Source: Chaenocephalus aceratus
Taxonomy: Eukaryota; Chordata; Actinopteri; Perciformes; Channichthyidae
DNA length: 64,000 nucleotides
Direction of reading: 5' to 3'
Assembly (NCBI GenBank): GCA_023974075.1
Contig: CM043801.1
Location: 21,445,236 to 21,509,235, forward strand
The notes below the pieces were generated by a model. It made no database searches. It saw only the letters and a list, made by a program, of their open reading frames with translations, and was not told where the DNA came from. Below are positions 1 through 13,178 of this stretch, in pieces (positions within the stretch are counted from its first letter, which is position 1; every line of letters begins with the position of its first letter). A program made the translations under genes and the position numbers.

Positions 1-3000
1 GTGTGATATCCAAGCGTTTCTCTGAGATCACACTGGAAGCACTGTCTACACTTGTGCCACAGCATCTGTCTCTCATTAAAATATGGAGTGCGAGTAAAAA
101 CACACAGACCCTCACATGTGTGATTGTTTTAGCATCTTTGTTACAAGAGCCCTCTGTTATTTATCTATTTTACTAACGTCTGTCTCTCCATCCCCCCTTT
201 CTCTCTTTCCCTTTCTGTTTTCCCGTACCTCAGCCCTTTGTGTGGGCTTTTGTTCTTCCTCACAGCTCCCACCTTGAATTCTGAATCTCTAACACGTATG
301 CAATGCAGCAACAACAAAGCCTTCTTCCTGCCTCTGTCTTTTTTCCTTTCATCCAGGGGCAATGAATGGTAAGAAAATGCTATAAGACAATTAGACAAGG
401 CCACGTGATGCTGTAATCGCTGAACCCACTCCCTCACAGCGACAGGGACATTGATGTTCCTCCCAGAGGTTCGACACAGATAGAATAATAAATGATCAGA
501 CTCACACACATGTCGTAGCAACATATATTCATTTGATGGACATGCCGTTGCCTATGATTGTTCCGATTTCAAAAGGCATTTTGGTGACCGAGCGATTCAA
601 ATGGACAGCTAACATCTGCTTCTAACGTAACAATCAATACAAAGCTGTTACCTCACCAGGATACCTCATTATGGTGGTCCCTACAAAAGCCGCTATTAGC
701 CAAGTTGTCTATGGAAAAACTGGTTGTTCTGACTGGGGATGAGGGGACGTGACATGCTGAGGCTGCATTTAGGGGGCGGCAGGTGACAACATGTATAGAT
801 CTTAAAAGGTGGCTCCCTTGGAGAGATGAGAACAAAATGTTGCCCGGAGGCAGCTATCCAGTTTTTATCAGTTTCATACTATTCCTGTGTTGCTTATTTA
901 TTTTCCTCCAACACTTATTGTGTTGGGTGCAAGGCTACAAACAAGTTTCCTTCATTCAAATTCAAAAAAACTATCCCTCTATTTCATAAAAACGAAGGCA
1001 TTCTGCAAGTGGTCATTCGGGCACTCTCTCAGCCTGTTGTATCCATTGTTCCTCCTGTGGAAGGTGTATTATTATCTGACCATGTCTAGTCAGTGTTTTT
1101 TGATCCTTCAGCTATTTTCCATCCCTGTCAAACCAAACCCTGCAATGTGTTTTGTACAAAATGTAAGGATGTTTATATGAATTTCTTATAGGACAAATCC
1201 ATTTATATTTATGTTTCAATGCTATGGAGCTATATGTGTGGTCCATGATGATGGGGGGGTGGATGCGTGTTGTTGCCTCAGACTTGTTGCAAATGCAGTG
1301 TATTAATCAATCTGTGTATTTTGGCATTACATATTTGTATCCACTTCACATGGAGAACTACTGTGTATTCTATTGCAATAAAACTCAGGAGTTTGAAAAA
1401 TGTAAAACATTAGCTGTTAAAATCACACTTGATAAATGGCCACTTAAAGCGCAGACAATGTATCTTTGGTCGAGAAAGTGTTAATCCAAGGAAAAAACGA
1501 AATGCATTTGCTAGGATGGAAGTTAACATGTCCTCAAGTCCTCCATTCAACTGTTTCTCAAATGACATGCACAGAACATTTTAATCACAGAAGTGGCACC
1601 ATAGCACTATTGCAGAGCATACACATTTACATAAATGCTGCTGGCTGTGCTTTGCTCACTACTTTTCATTGAAAGGAGATGGAAATGTTATTACAACTGA
1701 TCATAAATGGAAACTAACACTAACACACAAAGCTATTCCTTAAGAAAATGGATGCCTGTTCTGCATACTTTATTTAAATGCATCTGTTTGACACATGTCT
1801 GCCAGAAAGAAATGGACTGAGCAACTTGCTTCCTCAGAGATCTTTTCAGGAAGACATTTTCCATAAAACATTTTTTTTCTGTAAAAAGATTATTGAACAG
1901 TGACACCATTTTCAGTTAGTCTCACTACAGTAGAGGGTTGAAGCAGGTGGTCAAGGCACTAGTGTGTATCCTAAGAGAACACTCAGAGCTGTCAAGACTT
2001 GCAGTGCCATCCTCTTCTTCCTTCTCAAAAAATAATTACACCCAGTCCTCGGGCACTCTGTGCTGAATTTCTCTGTCTACCCTTGTAAAGCGAGATTTAC
2101 ATGACAGTAAGTGGGATTCTAATATACAGAACAGTCATCAGGCATTTATAGCTGTGGCTGCAGGCAGGGGATTTATATTTGGTCAGAGTTTCTGTAAAGT
2201 ACCAGCACAGAATCCCACAAAAGTTGATCTTATTATGTTATGTGTTGTGCTTGTTCAATTATTGTTTCTCATTATGATAACCAAGTCAGAACTGTGTTCC
2301 TGATGAATCAGACTGTAATGTCAATGCAAAAAGACAAGGCATTATCATGTAATTTATTTCTGTGATGCTAAGATTACACATGTCTTTACAGTGTAGCTTT
2401 CACGTGTATGAGAAATAAAAAAAGGTTTGAAATGTAGTTTCTGCCTCTTATTGACAGGATATAATAGGTCAAATAACCACACAAGGTTGGTTACAGCAGC
2501 GTATGTCTTTTCCGCCTGGCAATTTCTAAAATAAATGGCATGTCCTACTTGAAAAAGAAAATGTCAGAAGTATTAAAAATAGTAATTTGTTAGCTTGTCA
2601 GGATGATGGGCATTCAAGCCGAGACTTAACAACACCGCCTGACAATGGAACCATTTCAGAGTTTTCAATTATACATTTTTAGGCTCTGAAGTGGAAGCAA
2701 GCCTTGCTTGAACGACACATTGAGAACTCCACCTGGCAGCAACATGAGAAAGCCAACCTGATTTGCATTCTGTGGCAGGGCTGTTAACTTATCATCAGCA
2801 GCGCTTGACAATTGAATGAAAATAAACATCTAGAAACCTGCACTCTGTGGAGTTAAAATCCAATTTAAGTTAGGAGTCTGAAGAGGTTTTTGAAACATCC
2901 ATTATTGTCTTGTTCTCTTGTTATTTTCTCTTTTCTTTTTCACATTCAGTGTATGATTCCGAGTTAATTTATTATTCACCTTCACCCTGCTCTCTTGTTT

Positions 3001-4307
3001 ACAAACACCAGCTAGAGATACTCCAAAGATGACAATGTGATGAAGCTGAATTCAGCCGAGTCAGAATCGTTTTGTTGGAAAAAAGAAAAGAAAATCAAGC
3101 TTGATGTTTGTCCAAACAAACTGATGTTGTAATGTCGGCACATGATCTCCATCGCACAGCCGACTGTTTTATGAGATTTTATGTGGGTATTGTATTAGTG
3201 TGGATACTAAAAGTCAAACTTAGATTTAAATGAATGGCTGTGTCAATAGGCTCCAGATTTCAAGTCTTTGAACATCTCGTTACAGTTTGCGTGGAGAGGG
3301 GGACATTTTCAAATGCCTCAGCGCTGCAGAGTCAACCAAACACCCCTTAAAATATTCCCCATCAGATCATTTTTTGTTTTATAGCGCAAAGCTGGTTTTG
3401 ACTGATCCATCCTTGAATGCTTGGTAAATTATACTTTGGCAGATTAGCTATCAAAACATCAGATATTCATGCCCACAAAATTAACAATCTGTACTCCTAA
3501 CAAACAGGTTTAACTTTGACTTCACTAAATAAATATTTAGAAATCCTTGTTTTGTTAAACAAATAAGATTCTACATCCTGTGTCAATCTTTATTTTTTTA
3601 AGATCCTCCAACATTTTTGAAGGGTTAATTCATCAATTTACCATTGTCCTCAGTGAGCCCATCAGATCTACATAGGAATGAGTCCTCACTGAGACGGCCA
3701 TGTTACAACACCATGTTTGCTTAGAAGCCCAGAACAGAAAGACATAACACTATCAGGTCTTTACAGGTCAATGGCTATCAAATGTCAGTCAACAGCTGCT
3801 ATAACCACAGAGATACTATTATATACGATTCTGTTTCCACAAATATGGATATAAGTACTTTTAGGTGAATTTAAATGTTAGTACTTCATCCAAAGTTTTC
3901 AGAACAACAGACCTTGGCAACCCATAAAAGTAACAAAAGAGCTTCTTTTATCTAAACTTTTTGCAGTAGTGCCAGTAACAAACAAAGTGACTTGTAGTCC
4001 AAACATCAAAAGGCCGGATGTGTGTAGATAGTGGAGGTGCTGGAGAAAGATTCAAGGAGGCCAGCATCTGTCTGGTCAGTGTTCAACACTCCAGGCTGAC
4101 TCCTCCGGCTTTTGAAGTCAGTCTCCTTTAAGTCACCTGGGAATACATTCTTGAAAGAGATGGAGCTGTCGATAATCTCTGTTTTTTTTCTTTTGCAGTG
4201 CTGCACAACAGGCCCAATGATTAGAATGCTAAAACTCTCTCTGCCCATGCTCATGTAATGGGCATTGGACTTAACGACAGTATTAGCTGGTTGAATGGAT
4301 CAACAAT
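1..4307. other. Intergenic DNA, no supported gene
   Basis: This AT-rich stretch has only short open frames with no recognisable domain or convincing exon borders. I see no transposon ends here. It lies far downstream of the ephb1 3' end. Unrecognised conserved noncoding elements could be present but cannot be seen from one sequence. Confidence 0.5.
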
Positions 4308-4309
4308 TA

Positions 4310-4512
4310 CACTGAAAAAACTGAAAGGTAGACTTTAATTAAATGTATTATGTCTACCAAATTCACTTAATTGTATTAGGTTAGTTAGTACTAGCAATAG
4401 TATTAAGTTGAACCTAATATTTTGTTATAAACGTAATGTTATTGCTTTAAACTAACCTAACACAGTTAGGTCAATGCATTTAATTAAAGTCAACATTTCA
4501 GTTTTTTCAGTG
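4310..4512. mobile_element. 203-bp MITE with CACTGAAAAAACTG inverted ends
   Basis: The two ends are inverted copies of CACTGAAAAAACTGAAA, and the complementarity extends inward through a TTTAATTAAATG stretch. A TA dinucleotide flanks each side (4308-4309 and 4513-4514), as expected of Tc1/mariner-type target duplication. No coding capacity is present. Family assignment beyond a TA-targeting MITE is inference. Confidence 0.75.
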
Positions 4513-4514
4513 TA

Positions 4515-5595
4515 TCTCACCTCATCAGTCAAGTGTCAAAATGTGGTTGAAGATGGTTAGATGTCTACAGTACAGATAATATTCACATATTTATATAATC
4601 ATTGAATAGCTTCGACACAAAATCGGGTTTAATGAAGGAATATATTTCAGAAATTAGATTATTTCATTGAATAAATTATACTGTTGATTACTGTTGAAAT
4701 AACAGTTATATAGTACTCTAAACGACTTACACACTTTAAACTTTAGAGCTACATTTAGCCACATTCTGATGTCTTTTGACCTCCATTTCACCATATTTAA
4801 ACATACTGATATTAATTATTTATGCTTATAACTCTAGGGACTGCTAGCAAAACAAGATGTCAACATATGAAAGTGTAGGAGAGGCCTGCAGCTTTCCATA
4901 TAGCAAAAACAAATTTGAACTCCTATTTACATTTCTGTATCTGAACCGATGACATCATCAAGAACAATACAAAAATATATATATTTATATTTGACATAAT
5001 AGCTATTGTTCAGGTTGTGTGAACAGCATTTAATTTGTTTTAAGGAACATTAACATCATCTGAGAAGTCACACAACCTCTCAGATAAATAAGGCGTGTGG
5101 GATAAGACTAAAATAAATTACAACTTTCAACAAGTAATTTACTCTGGAGTGCCACTGATATAGAAGTAAACAACATATTTTTATTCACAAACACACTTCT
5201 GTAGAGTTGTGCAGACATTTCTCCCTGCCCCCCACTGTGTACCTGCGTAGCTCAGATGTAGGCTCCAAAAGACTCAGAAACTGCCTGTGATCTAAACATA
5301 GAAGAAGTAAGGCGAACGGCAAAGTCTAACTTTGATGGAGCATTTTTTATTTTTCAGGCATAACAAGCACATACACACATATACAGACACAAAATAACAA
5401 TAGAAACTAGATGCAAAATTAAAGTAACATTGAAGATATGTAACTGAGCTTTTACAGACCGGGGGGTGTGTGTTATATTTTTAACATGTATGCAAAACAC
5501 ACATCAGTAGTGTCAAACATAAAGAGCAAGCTTCGCATTTATGCCACACAGCGTACACCAACAGTGTTTATTTTTTTAGTTTCATACAATACATG
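4515..5595. other. Intergenic DNA, nothing recognised
   Basis: AT-rich sequence with no gene, repeat boundary or RNA gene that I can support. Confidence 0.5.
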
Positions 5596-6547
5596 TAGGG
5601 AAGAAGGGGGTAAGTTGAGCCAGTGGGTACATTGAACCACCCCCTGTAACCAGGCAACACCTTATAGTTGTAATCAAGTGACCAGAAATTATGTAAGCTC
5701 CACCCATTTCTCATTGCCTGTGAAAGAGAGATACTCACTGTGGTCTGGTAAGTAAACATTTTTACAAAAAAACGTTTTTTGCTTGTCAAAGTAAATGTTC
5801 TAGATGTCAGCTATATCGGCTGTCATGTAAAAAAAAAGTATCCAGGTTTAAACACATATATTGTATATGTTGATGTGTTGGCAGCGTATTAAACCATGTG
5901 AATCATTAAGCTAAAGATGACTCTGAATTTTAATGCCAGGCTATTTTTTCTAAAATGGTGGCTATGGCGTGAAGTGAACCATGGGCCTTGGGGTAAGTTG
6001 AGCCAGTTTTTCAATGGAGAAATTAATGAAAGTTGATAATAAGAGCTCATTGTAGGCTACATTTAAAGTTGAATTTACCCTGTGTTTGATTGGTAAGATG
6101 TATGAAATGGTATCACCATTTGTATGACTACTTTTCCTTTTAACATGTTAAAAAAAAATCAATCAATTCAATCGAAATTTATATTAAAGATATTTGAAAA
6201 ACTAAGCTTGTATTTGGTATGTTATTTATTGTTTATAGTTACCTTTAAGATTTGTTGTAGGTATGCCCAGGTTTGAACAGGTATGCCCAGGTTTAAACCG
6301 TGGTTCAATTTACCCCTGACCTGGATCGACTTACCCCTACACTGGGGCAAGTTGAGCCACAAGACTTTTTTTTTTTTAAGAAGTAATATTTTCACTGCCC
6401 TTGATCAAATATGAATTATTATCTTTGCCATTGATAGGAGACATCCTGAATTATAGGTGTGTGTTTTCATGTTTACTATGTGTCATTTCTCCTTGCTTAG
6501 AGGACAGCATGACTAAAAAATGGCTCAACTTACCCCACTCTCTCCTA
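5596..6547. mobile_element. ~950-bp inverted-repeat element built from a GTAAGTTGAGCCA motif
   Basis: The left end (TAGGGAAGAAGG followed by GGGTAAGTTGAGCCA) is an imperfect inverted copy of the right end (TGGCTCAACTTACCCC followed by ACTCTCTCCTA). Both ends can be read with TA duplicates (5596-5597, 6546-6547) or with an ATG triplet outside. Variants of the same motif recur internally, direct near 5990 and 6343 and inverted near 6305 and 6325. There is no open frame of interest. It looks like a non-autonomous DNA transposon; the superfamily is not resolved. Confidence 0.65.
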
Positions 6548-8505
6548 ATGATCTCAAAGAGAACTTTGTGTGCCAGATACTTTACTGTAGATGTGCCTCT
6601 TAGTAGCTATTCTGCTCTCCAGTAATCAGGTTTGAGCCACGGAAAACTCAGATGGTTATATCAGTTTAAAGTTGAATAGGTTAAAGGGTCAGTTATTTTT
6701 TTCTTCTATTAAAGCAGATTAAAACTGATTCATTGAATGCTTAGCTAGACTTAATGCATTTCAATGTATTTTTTTTTACATGGGTGAACTTAAAATCAAC
6801 TTAAAATCAAACTTTGGTTTGCTTTTTAAATTTTGATCATATTACATTGTACTAATTATGATAACATATATCATCATCTCATTGGACTGCATACAATACG
6901 TTCTAATTCAAATACAACGCAATACAACAGCTGGCATCACATGGACATTCTAAAAAACTAAACCAGTATACTATTCAACTGTTAGATTTTGTCTTTTGAT
7001 TGGTTGATTTGATTGCATCAGTTAATTGTACTGTTGTAATCAATCCTCTCAATACTTTCTGACTTTGATTTTAATATTTTTTTGAAATATGATTGAGACA
7101 TTATAAAACAAACATAATCACTGAAACAAAAGATAAGAAATATCAATACCATGCTTATATAAAACCCAAATGACTTTCCCGTTGAATTCTTAAAAATAAT
7201 CAACATAAGACACAAATATTATACAGGACTAGTATTATACACACACTCTACTCACAACTCCTAGGCAGTGTATCAGCATTTGCTGACAGACGCACAAAGA
7301 TAAAGACACATTTGAAGAACACACAGAGATGATAACACACCTGCTGTTATCATCAGAATGTCCATGGTGGTATTAGGATGAGCACAAGCTTTACCCCGCT
7401 CATTCATCTTGTGCTGTCCTATCTATCTGGCAGCGCTGAGCAGACACACATATCTCCCTATCCAGGGTACAGATGATAGAGATCTATTAAGCTTTGCTCT
7501 GCTATTATCTTTTGTTCCTTTCCGCTCCCCTGTTGCATGCATCCTAGATTTATTTTCTTCCCGATTCTATTTGTTTTCTCTGCTCTGCTGCTCTTCCTCT
7601 TCCTTTGCTTTTAGGTCTCGGTCTGTTATATTTCCATTCTTACTTTACAATACTCTCCATCCACTTTATACAAGTCGTTACATTAACTCTCCTCTCCACT
7701 TTTAAATCTTAATCTTTCCTTTCATCTCTTTACTATTTACTCCTGCTCTTGCCCCTTGTCTTGACCACCTCCTTCTTTCTGTTTTATTTGGTTTGTTTCT
7801 TTTGATCGCTTCTTTCTTGTCCTGTTTTCTCTCCTCTCCTCTCCTCATCTCTCCTCCTTTCCTCTTTTCCTTAGAGGCTGTTAGAGTCTTATTTTGTTCT
7901 AAGAAATCCAGCCAGTCTAGCCCGTCTGCATGATTATGCACAGAACCACTGATTGGTTCCAGGGAAATCATTCCAGTGGAACATGATGTCCTGGATTGAA
8001 AGTAACAAAATAACTCACATTTCCTCTCCAATTTGAAAGTTGCAAACTTTATATCCCCCAATTTCAAGTCTGATCAGACACCCAAGACTGTCCTTAAGTG
8101 ATTGGATTTATATATTTCCCCATATCATGGATTACAGTAATTGACAACTCTATCCTTTTATTTTAAGGCCCAATGCTTCAGGGATCACATTTTTCATTAA
8201 AACGGAAGGGATATGGCAAGGTAATTTGATGCATCTGCTACTAGGTGACAGTTTCATTAACTAGTTTCTTTTTTCCCTGACACCTGGATTATCACAATCT
8301 ATAGTGTGGCGGACTACCTGTTCAAACAGATTTGTCTGATTATTTTTTTATCACATTAAATTGATTGAGCTACTTCTTTCCTCTGTATCTTTATTATATA
8401 GTCATCCATCTCATTATTATTCCTCATAAAATAAAGTGTTTGGATCTGGTGATAGTGTTATCAGATTACACTTACATAGTGTGACAAAAGGGGTACCACA
8501 TAACA
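6548..8505. other. Intergenic DNA, pyrimidine-rich around 7490-7870
   Basis: No supported gene. The interval 7490-7870 is strongly pyrimidine-rich on the plus strand (CTCC/TTTC runs), which explains the long but meaningless open frames there. Nothing else was recognised. Confidence 0.5.
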
Positions 8506-8847
8506 TTAAAGGTGGGGTAGGTACGTTTGAGAAACCGGCTCGAGATACACTTTTTGTTATATTCCATGGAATGCTCTTAACATCCCGATAGCAATGAATA
8601 TCTTAAGTGCTTTGACAAAAAATCCATAAAAAAATGTCATCTGTGGAACTGTAAAAAGCACGAGCTACCTGCCTGTCAGCCTTCCATCTGTGCACAAACT
8701 TACCTCGTGCCCTCATTGGTCATGTGCACGTTCGTGTGTGTTGGAGGAGGGGCTCTGTAAGGAAGTGGCAGATTTGTTCCGGTTGTGTATTTTCAAATTA
8801 TAGCGCACTCGAGCTGGTTTCTCCAAAATTACCTACCCCACCTTTAG
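8506..8847. mobile_element. TTAA-flanked MITE, copy 1
   Basis: Ends are TTAA-AGGTGGGGTAGGTA and its inverse, with TTAA on the left (8506-8509) and TTAG on the right (8844-8847, one decayed base). Inverted similarity continues inward through the GAGAAACCGGCTCGAG region. A second copy in opposite orientation lies at 22571-22960; this copy lacks about 60 bp from the middle relative to it. TTAA targeting and AGG-starting ends fit a non-autonomous Kolobok-like or piggyBac-like element; Kolobok is my preference but is inference. Confidence 0.75.
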
Positions 8848-9904
8848 TGTTACAAATATTTAGACTTTGTGTCTCATATTGTGTAAGAGGGGAGTTTAAT
8901 AAAATGCTAATTTATGTTCAGAAAATGCTAAGGCCTAACTTTAAGGTGATGTGAGCTGAACTTGGATTTCTAAATATCATCTCACTGTGAAGTACTCAGA
9001 GAACAATGTATTTTGCATCTACCTTTTTCTGTATGCATCGTGAAGGTCATAGGTATATATAAATAATTGATCAGCTGTCTTGCTTTAGGTTTTGTGTTTG
9101 ATGCCCTGGATGTAAATACTTTTGAAGTCCTTAAATAACACTGTCAAAAATGTGTATAAAAGTGAAAGTTTGTGAACTATTGCACTAGAAAATTCAATGG
9201 TATATCATTCCAACAGATATGCCAGTCCAGAAAAAACATCTAAACCCTAACTCACTTAGCCAGAAAGAACAACAAGGACAAAGAGATGAATACTCACCCA
9301 GATTTTGTAAAGTCAAAGGGAGGCAGGATCCGTTGGAACCAGATTTGCTAGGGTTCAAAAGTTCCGTACCTACTGACTGAGAATCAATGTAAAGGCGTTA
9401 GTGAAAATGAAAAGTGATGAAATAAAAAGGTTCAAAAGACTAAATCTTCCAGGCCCCACCTTTTAGAAGCAGAGCAGTCTAGCCAAGGCAGACCAACCTC
9501 AGCCCAGCGGGGTCTGAATTCAGATAAATATTTATATATTTTTCAATACTATAAAAGTTTGAGAAAAGTTTTCTGAACATGCTTTAGGCCAAAACAGAAT
9601 GTTCATCTTACAAGCATACTGAAGGATTTTAGACAATCTCACCTTACATCAAGCCTCACCTGTTACACAAGGTTAGGGAAGGTCAGACGTATGAGAAAAA
9701 CGTGCTTCATATAAAGGTCACATACACATACAGTACACACACATTCCCTCAAGCCAACCTCATGTCTCCCACGTGAAGTAATTGGCCTGACTCTGAGGAA
9801 TCTCCTATCTGAGCAGTGGTCTTGGGTTGCTATAGGTTTATTTCTCAGAGGACCTGACCTAGCATAGCTGCAGCTTATCTAAGGCCTGACAGGAGGTTCA
9901 GCAG

Positions 9905-9907
<3 letters not shown>
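8848..9907. other. Intergenic DNA, nothing recognised
   Basis: No exon-like or repeat boundary signal found in this stretch. Confidence 0.45.
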
Positions 9908-9948
<41 letters not shown>

Positions 9949-9975
9949 TGCACATGCACATGCACACGCACACAT
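9908..9975. repeat. (AC)n / (ATGCAC)n microsatellite
   Basis: An uninterrupted AC tract runs from about 9908 to 9942 and then passes into variant GCACAT units. It abuts the left end of the CACTCTAAAAAC element, which blurs the target duplication of that element. Confidence 0.9.
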
Positions 9976-10589
9976 ATTGGCATGAATAAAAGGTTACACA
10001 CGTATTTTGTTCTTTTTTTCACATTCACACACATGCACACACACTCTAAAAACGAATTCAGGCGACCTTTCACCTCCACTTAATTAAATGCATGGTTGCA
10101 AGATAAAAATGTGAGTTAATTGATTTAGATAAACATTTTAAGTTGCAAACATTCATTTATAAGTTGTGTTGACGTAATAATGTTGGTAATTACATCAACT
10201 TAATATTGTGTGTGATTTGAACTCTGATTTCTGCGTTAATTGACTTCAAACTAAATTCAAGTTGTAGTAAGTAATGCAATTGGCTTGATAACTTAATTGT
10301 TCTACACCTTGAGTTAAGGATTTCAAGTCCATTCCCACTTAAGATGCCCGGACAAGTTCCCACAGTTAAGACAAATAGAAATATACAAAGGACATTTTAA
10401 GGTGAGTGTCATCTTTTGTCATTCAAATACAGTAGATAGCCTTGTAGTTGCACTGTATAGGCAAATACATGGGCTCCAGTCGCTGGTGCGACCTGGGAGC
10501 AGCTGTGTGTGTCATGCTTTTTTTTTTTTTGTTCTTCTAGTTTGTGTGAACTTTTCTACATCCAGGAGCTTGTGTGGATTATTTTAATC

Positions 10590-11651
10590 ATGCGGAGTGT
10601 CTATATATGCGTCCTTGCGGTGCTTTGGACTCTTTTCAGCCGTATGGCATGGGGACTCAGCGGTGATGTGCTAAATCACAGGCTCATCTACAGCCGCGAG
10701 CTGCTGCTGGATATAAGTTCACTGGCAGCAAGTAACCCTATTCCGCCTATTCCCCACTTCCTAAGAAGTAGTACAAATGCTTTACCAGGCGGGATGTTGC
10801 CCAAAAATCGTCGGAGGAAGAGAGGAAGGAGAGGAGGCGTTCAACGCAGACTGAGGAAAAACGGGCTAGACAACCGACGCCGGCTCCCCCCGCTCCCAAC
10901 TATCCTTCTCTCCAATGTGCAATCCCTACGGAACAAATTGGACGAATTGGAGGCTTGTGCTAAATTCAAGCGAGATTACAGGGACGCATGTCTGTTGGCA
11001 TTCACTGAGACGTGGCTGAAAGCCTCGGACAGCAACGAGGACCTACACATCAGCGGTTTTGGGTACCCTGTTCGGATGGACCGGTCGCCTGTCATAACAA
11101 ACAAATCCTGCGGGGGTGGAGTATGCTTTTATATCAACAAAAGGTACTGTAATTCCTTCACAGTTCGGGAGGAAATATGTACTCCGGATCTTGAACTGTT
11201 ATCCATTTCGTTTCGCCCCTTTTACTTGCCTAGAGAGTTCCCCCGGCTGTTTTTCACTATTGTTTACATTCACCCACGGGCAAAAACATACGAGCAGTAT
11301 GTCACATGTCCTACAACTTTAAATAAATCCACTATTTATTTATCTTACGGCACGGTGCCTGGTGCGTTCAAGTCCCTGACCATGCCCCCTTTTGGAGCTT
11401 CATACCACACGAGCGTTCTTCTGGTGCCGATCTACAAACCCATCTGCAGGAAAAAAACTGTGAAATGTTGGACAGAGGAAAGCATTGCCACCTTACAGGC
11501 ATGTTTGGACTGCACGGATTGGGATGTGTTTTATAGCTCATGCTCTGATCTCAATGAACTGACGTCAACTGTCTCATCCTACATATTATTTTGTGTGGAG
11601 TCTAACATTCCTTGTAAAGACATTACCGTCTTCCCTAATAATAAGCCGTGA
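10590..11651 (+). pseudogene. Rex1-like LINE endonuclease region, internally deleted
   Basis: From the ATG at 10590 the frame runs through a basic RRKRGRRGG stretch and then ILLSNVQSLRNKLDEL, the N-terminal signature of an AP-type endonuclease in CR1/Rex1/L2 LINEs. It continues through a FTETWL motif (the catalytic glutamate region) and GGGVCFYIN. After TIVYIHPRAKTYEQ the frame jumps into a region matching the far end of the domain (MPPFGASYHTS), so the segment that normally holds the GDFN catalytic motif appears missing. That loss would inactivate the nuclease. The frame stops at 11651, short of the reverse transcriptase. Confidence 0.75.
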
Positions 11652-11786
11652 GTCACGAAGGAACTAAAGAGTGTTATAAATAGAAAGAAACGTATATTTT
11701 ATACTGGAAACAGTCAGGACAAAAAAGAAATTAACAGAGAATTAAGAAATTAGATAAGAAAAGCTAAAATAGCTTATAGGGATAAG

Positions 11787-13178
11787 GTGGAACTCAAATA
11801 CAGCAGTGGAGATCTTCGGGAAGCCTGGAGGGGAATCAAATCAATGTCCTCCATCTCCCAGGGTAACAACAATGACAGGGCTAGGAATACCATTAACATT
11901 GAGGGAACAAATGAGGCAGACCTCCCCAATGCTTTTAACATTTTTTATTCTCGATTCGAGAAAAATGATTTCTCCATAAACACCTCAACCCTTACAGAGT
12001 CTCTCTCCCCTATCTCAGACATAGTCATTGAACAGGATGATGTTAGGAATCTCTTAAAACGAGTCAATATTAGGAAGGCCCCGGGTCCTGACCATATTTG
12101 TGGGCGTACATTCCAGTATTGTGCTAGCGAAATGTGGTGTTTTCCAGCATATATGATATATTCCAATTGTCACTTGAGAATAGCCAAATTCCTGATATGT
12201 GGAAATCCTCAACTGTAATTCCCATCCCTAAGAAGCCTCATCCTAAAGTCCTAAACGACTTCAGACCGGTGGCTTTAACGTCATTGGTCATGAAAATGTT
12301 TGAAAAAATTGTTAAAGGCCTTGTCATGTCAGTAATAGGTGGTGAACTTGATCCACTACAATTTGCGTATCAGGCAGGGAGAGGCGTAGAGGATGCAAAG
12401 CTTTTTAAAACTGCACACCCTCCACAAATACCTTGAAAAGCCACAAGCCCATGCCAGGCTTTTGTTTGCTGACTTTTCTTCAGCATTTAACACAATGCAC
12501 CCGCATCTCCTGGTGGAGAGCCTATTATGTCATTTTAAACTGCCCGATCAACTTGTTTTATGGATTTTAAACTTTCTAACTAATAGAGAGCAGAAGGTGT
12601 CTGTCAATGGACGCCTCTCTGACTCTGTCATCACTTCCACGGGCTCGCCTCAAGGATGCGTTCTTTTGGCCCTACTTTTTATAATGTACACTGATAAATG
12701 CAGGAGCATGCAAGACAACAGCTACTTGGTTAAATTCTCTGATTATACCGCCCTCTTGTCCCTCCTTTAGCGGCTCAGAATCAGGCCACGAGTGTGCTCT
12801 TGCCGATTTTATTTCCTGGTGCGATGACAGTTTTCTGGATTTAAATGTCTCTAAAACCCAGGAATTGATCATTGATTGTAGACGTCACAAGGATGTTCCT
12901 AAGGAGTGCATCATACACAATGACAAGGTAGAAATTGTCACATCATACAAATACTTGGGCACCATTTTCGATGACCACCTCAAATTTGATGTGAATACTG
13001 AGTGTATTGTGAAGCGGGGTCAACAGAGAATGCACCTTCTTCGCAAACTGAACTCTTTCTCTGTCAGGCCTTTCATTCTTTGTCGTTTTTACCAAGCATT
13101 CATTGAGAGCCTTATTTGTTTTTATTTGATCTGCTGGTTCCATAGCCTTACACTGAAAGACAGGAACAGCCTGAACAG
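11787..13178 (+). pseudogene. Rex1-like LINE reverse transcriptase, frameshifted
   Basis: RT blocks lie in order but in shifting frames: KAPGPDHICG near 12080; VIPIPKKPHPKVLNDFRPVALT near 12215-12290; RLLFADFSSAFNTMHPHLL near 12460-12510; STGSPQGCVLLALLF near 12640-12680; and the catalytic box near 12735-12760, where the expected F-x-D-D reads FSDYTALL, so the second aspartate is lost. The thumb region (NVSKTQELIIDCRR, YKYLGTIFDD) follows in another frame at 12846-12975. The coding sequence is cut at 13178 by the hAT insertion and resumes at 15741. Confidence 0.85.

Noticed and set aside
7409..8067. Open frames on both strands near 7409-8067
   Set aside because: Arise from a pyrimidine-rich tract; no codon-like pattern or domain.
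9908..9975. CRISPR-like short repeat array
   Set aside because: Simple AC dinucleotide microsatellite without spacers; the genome is eukaryotic.
10509..11651. A 380-residue open frame as a host gene
   Set aside because: Its motifs are those of a LINE endonuclease and it is followed by broken reverse-transcriptase blocks.
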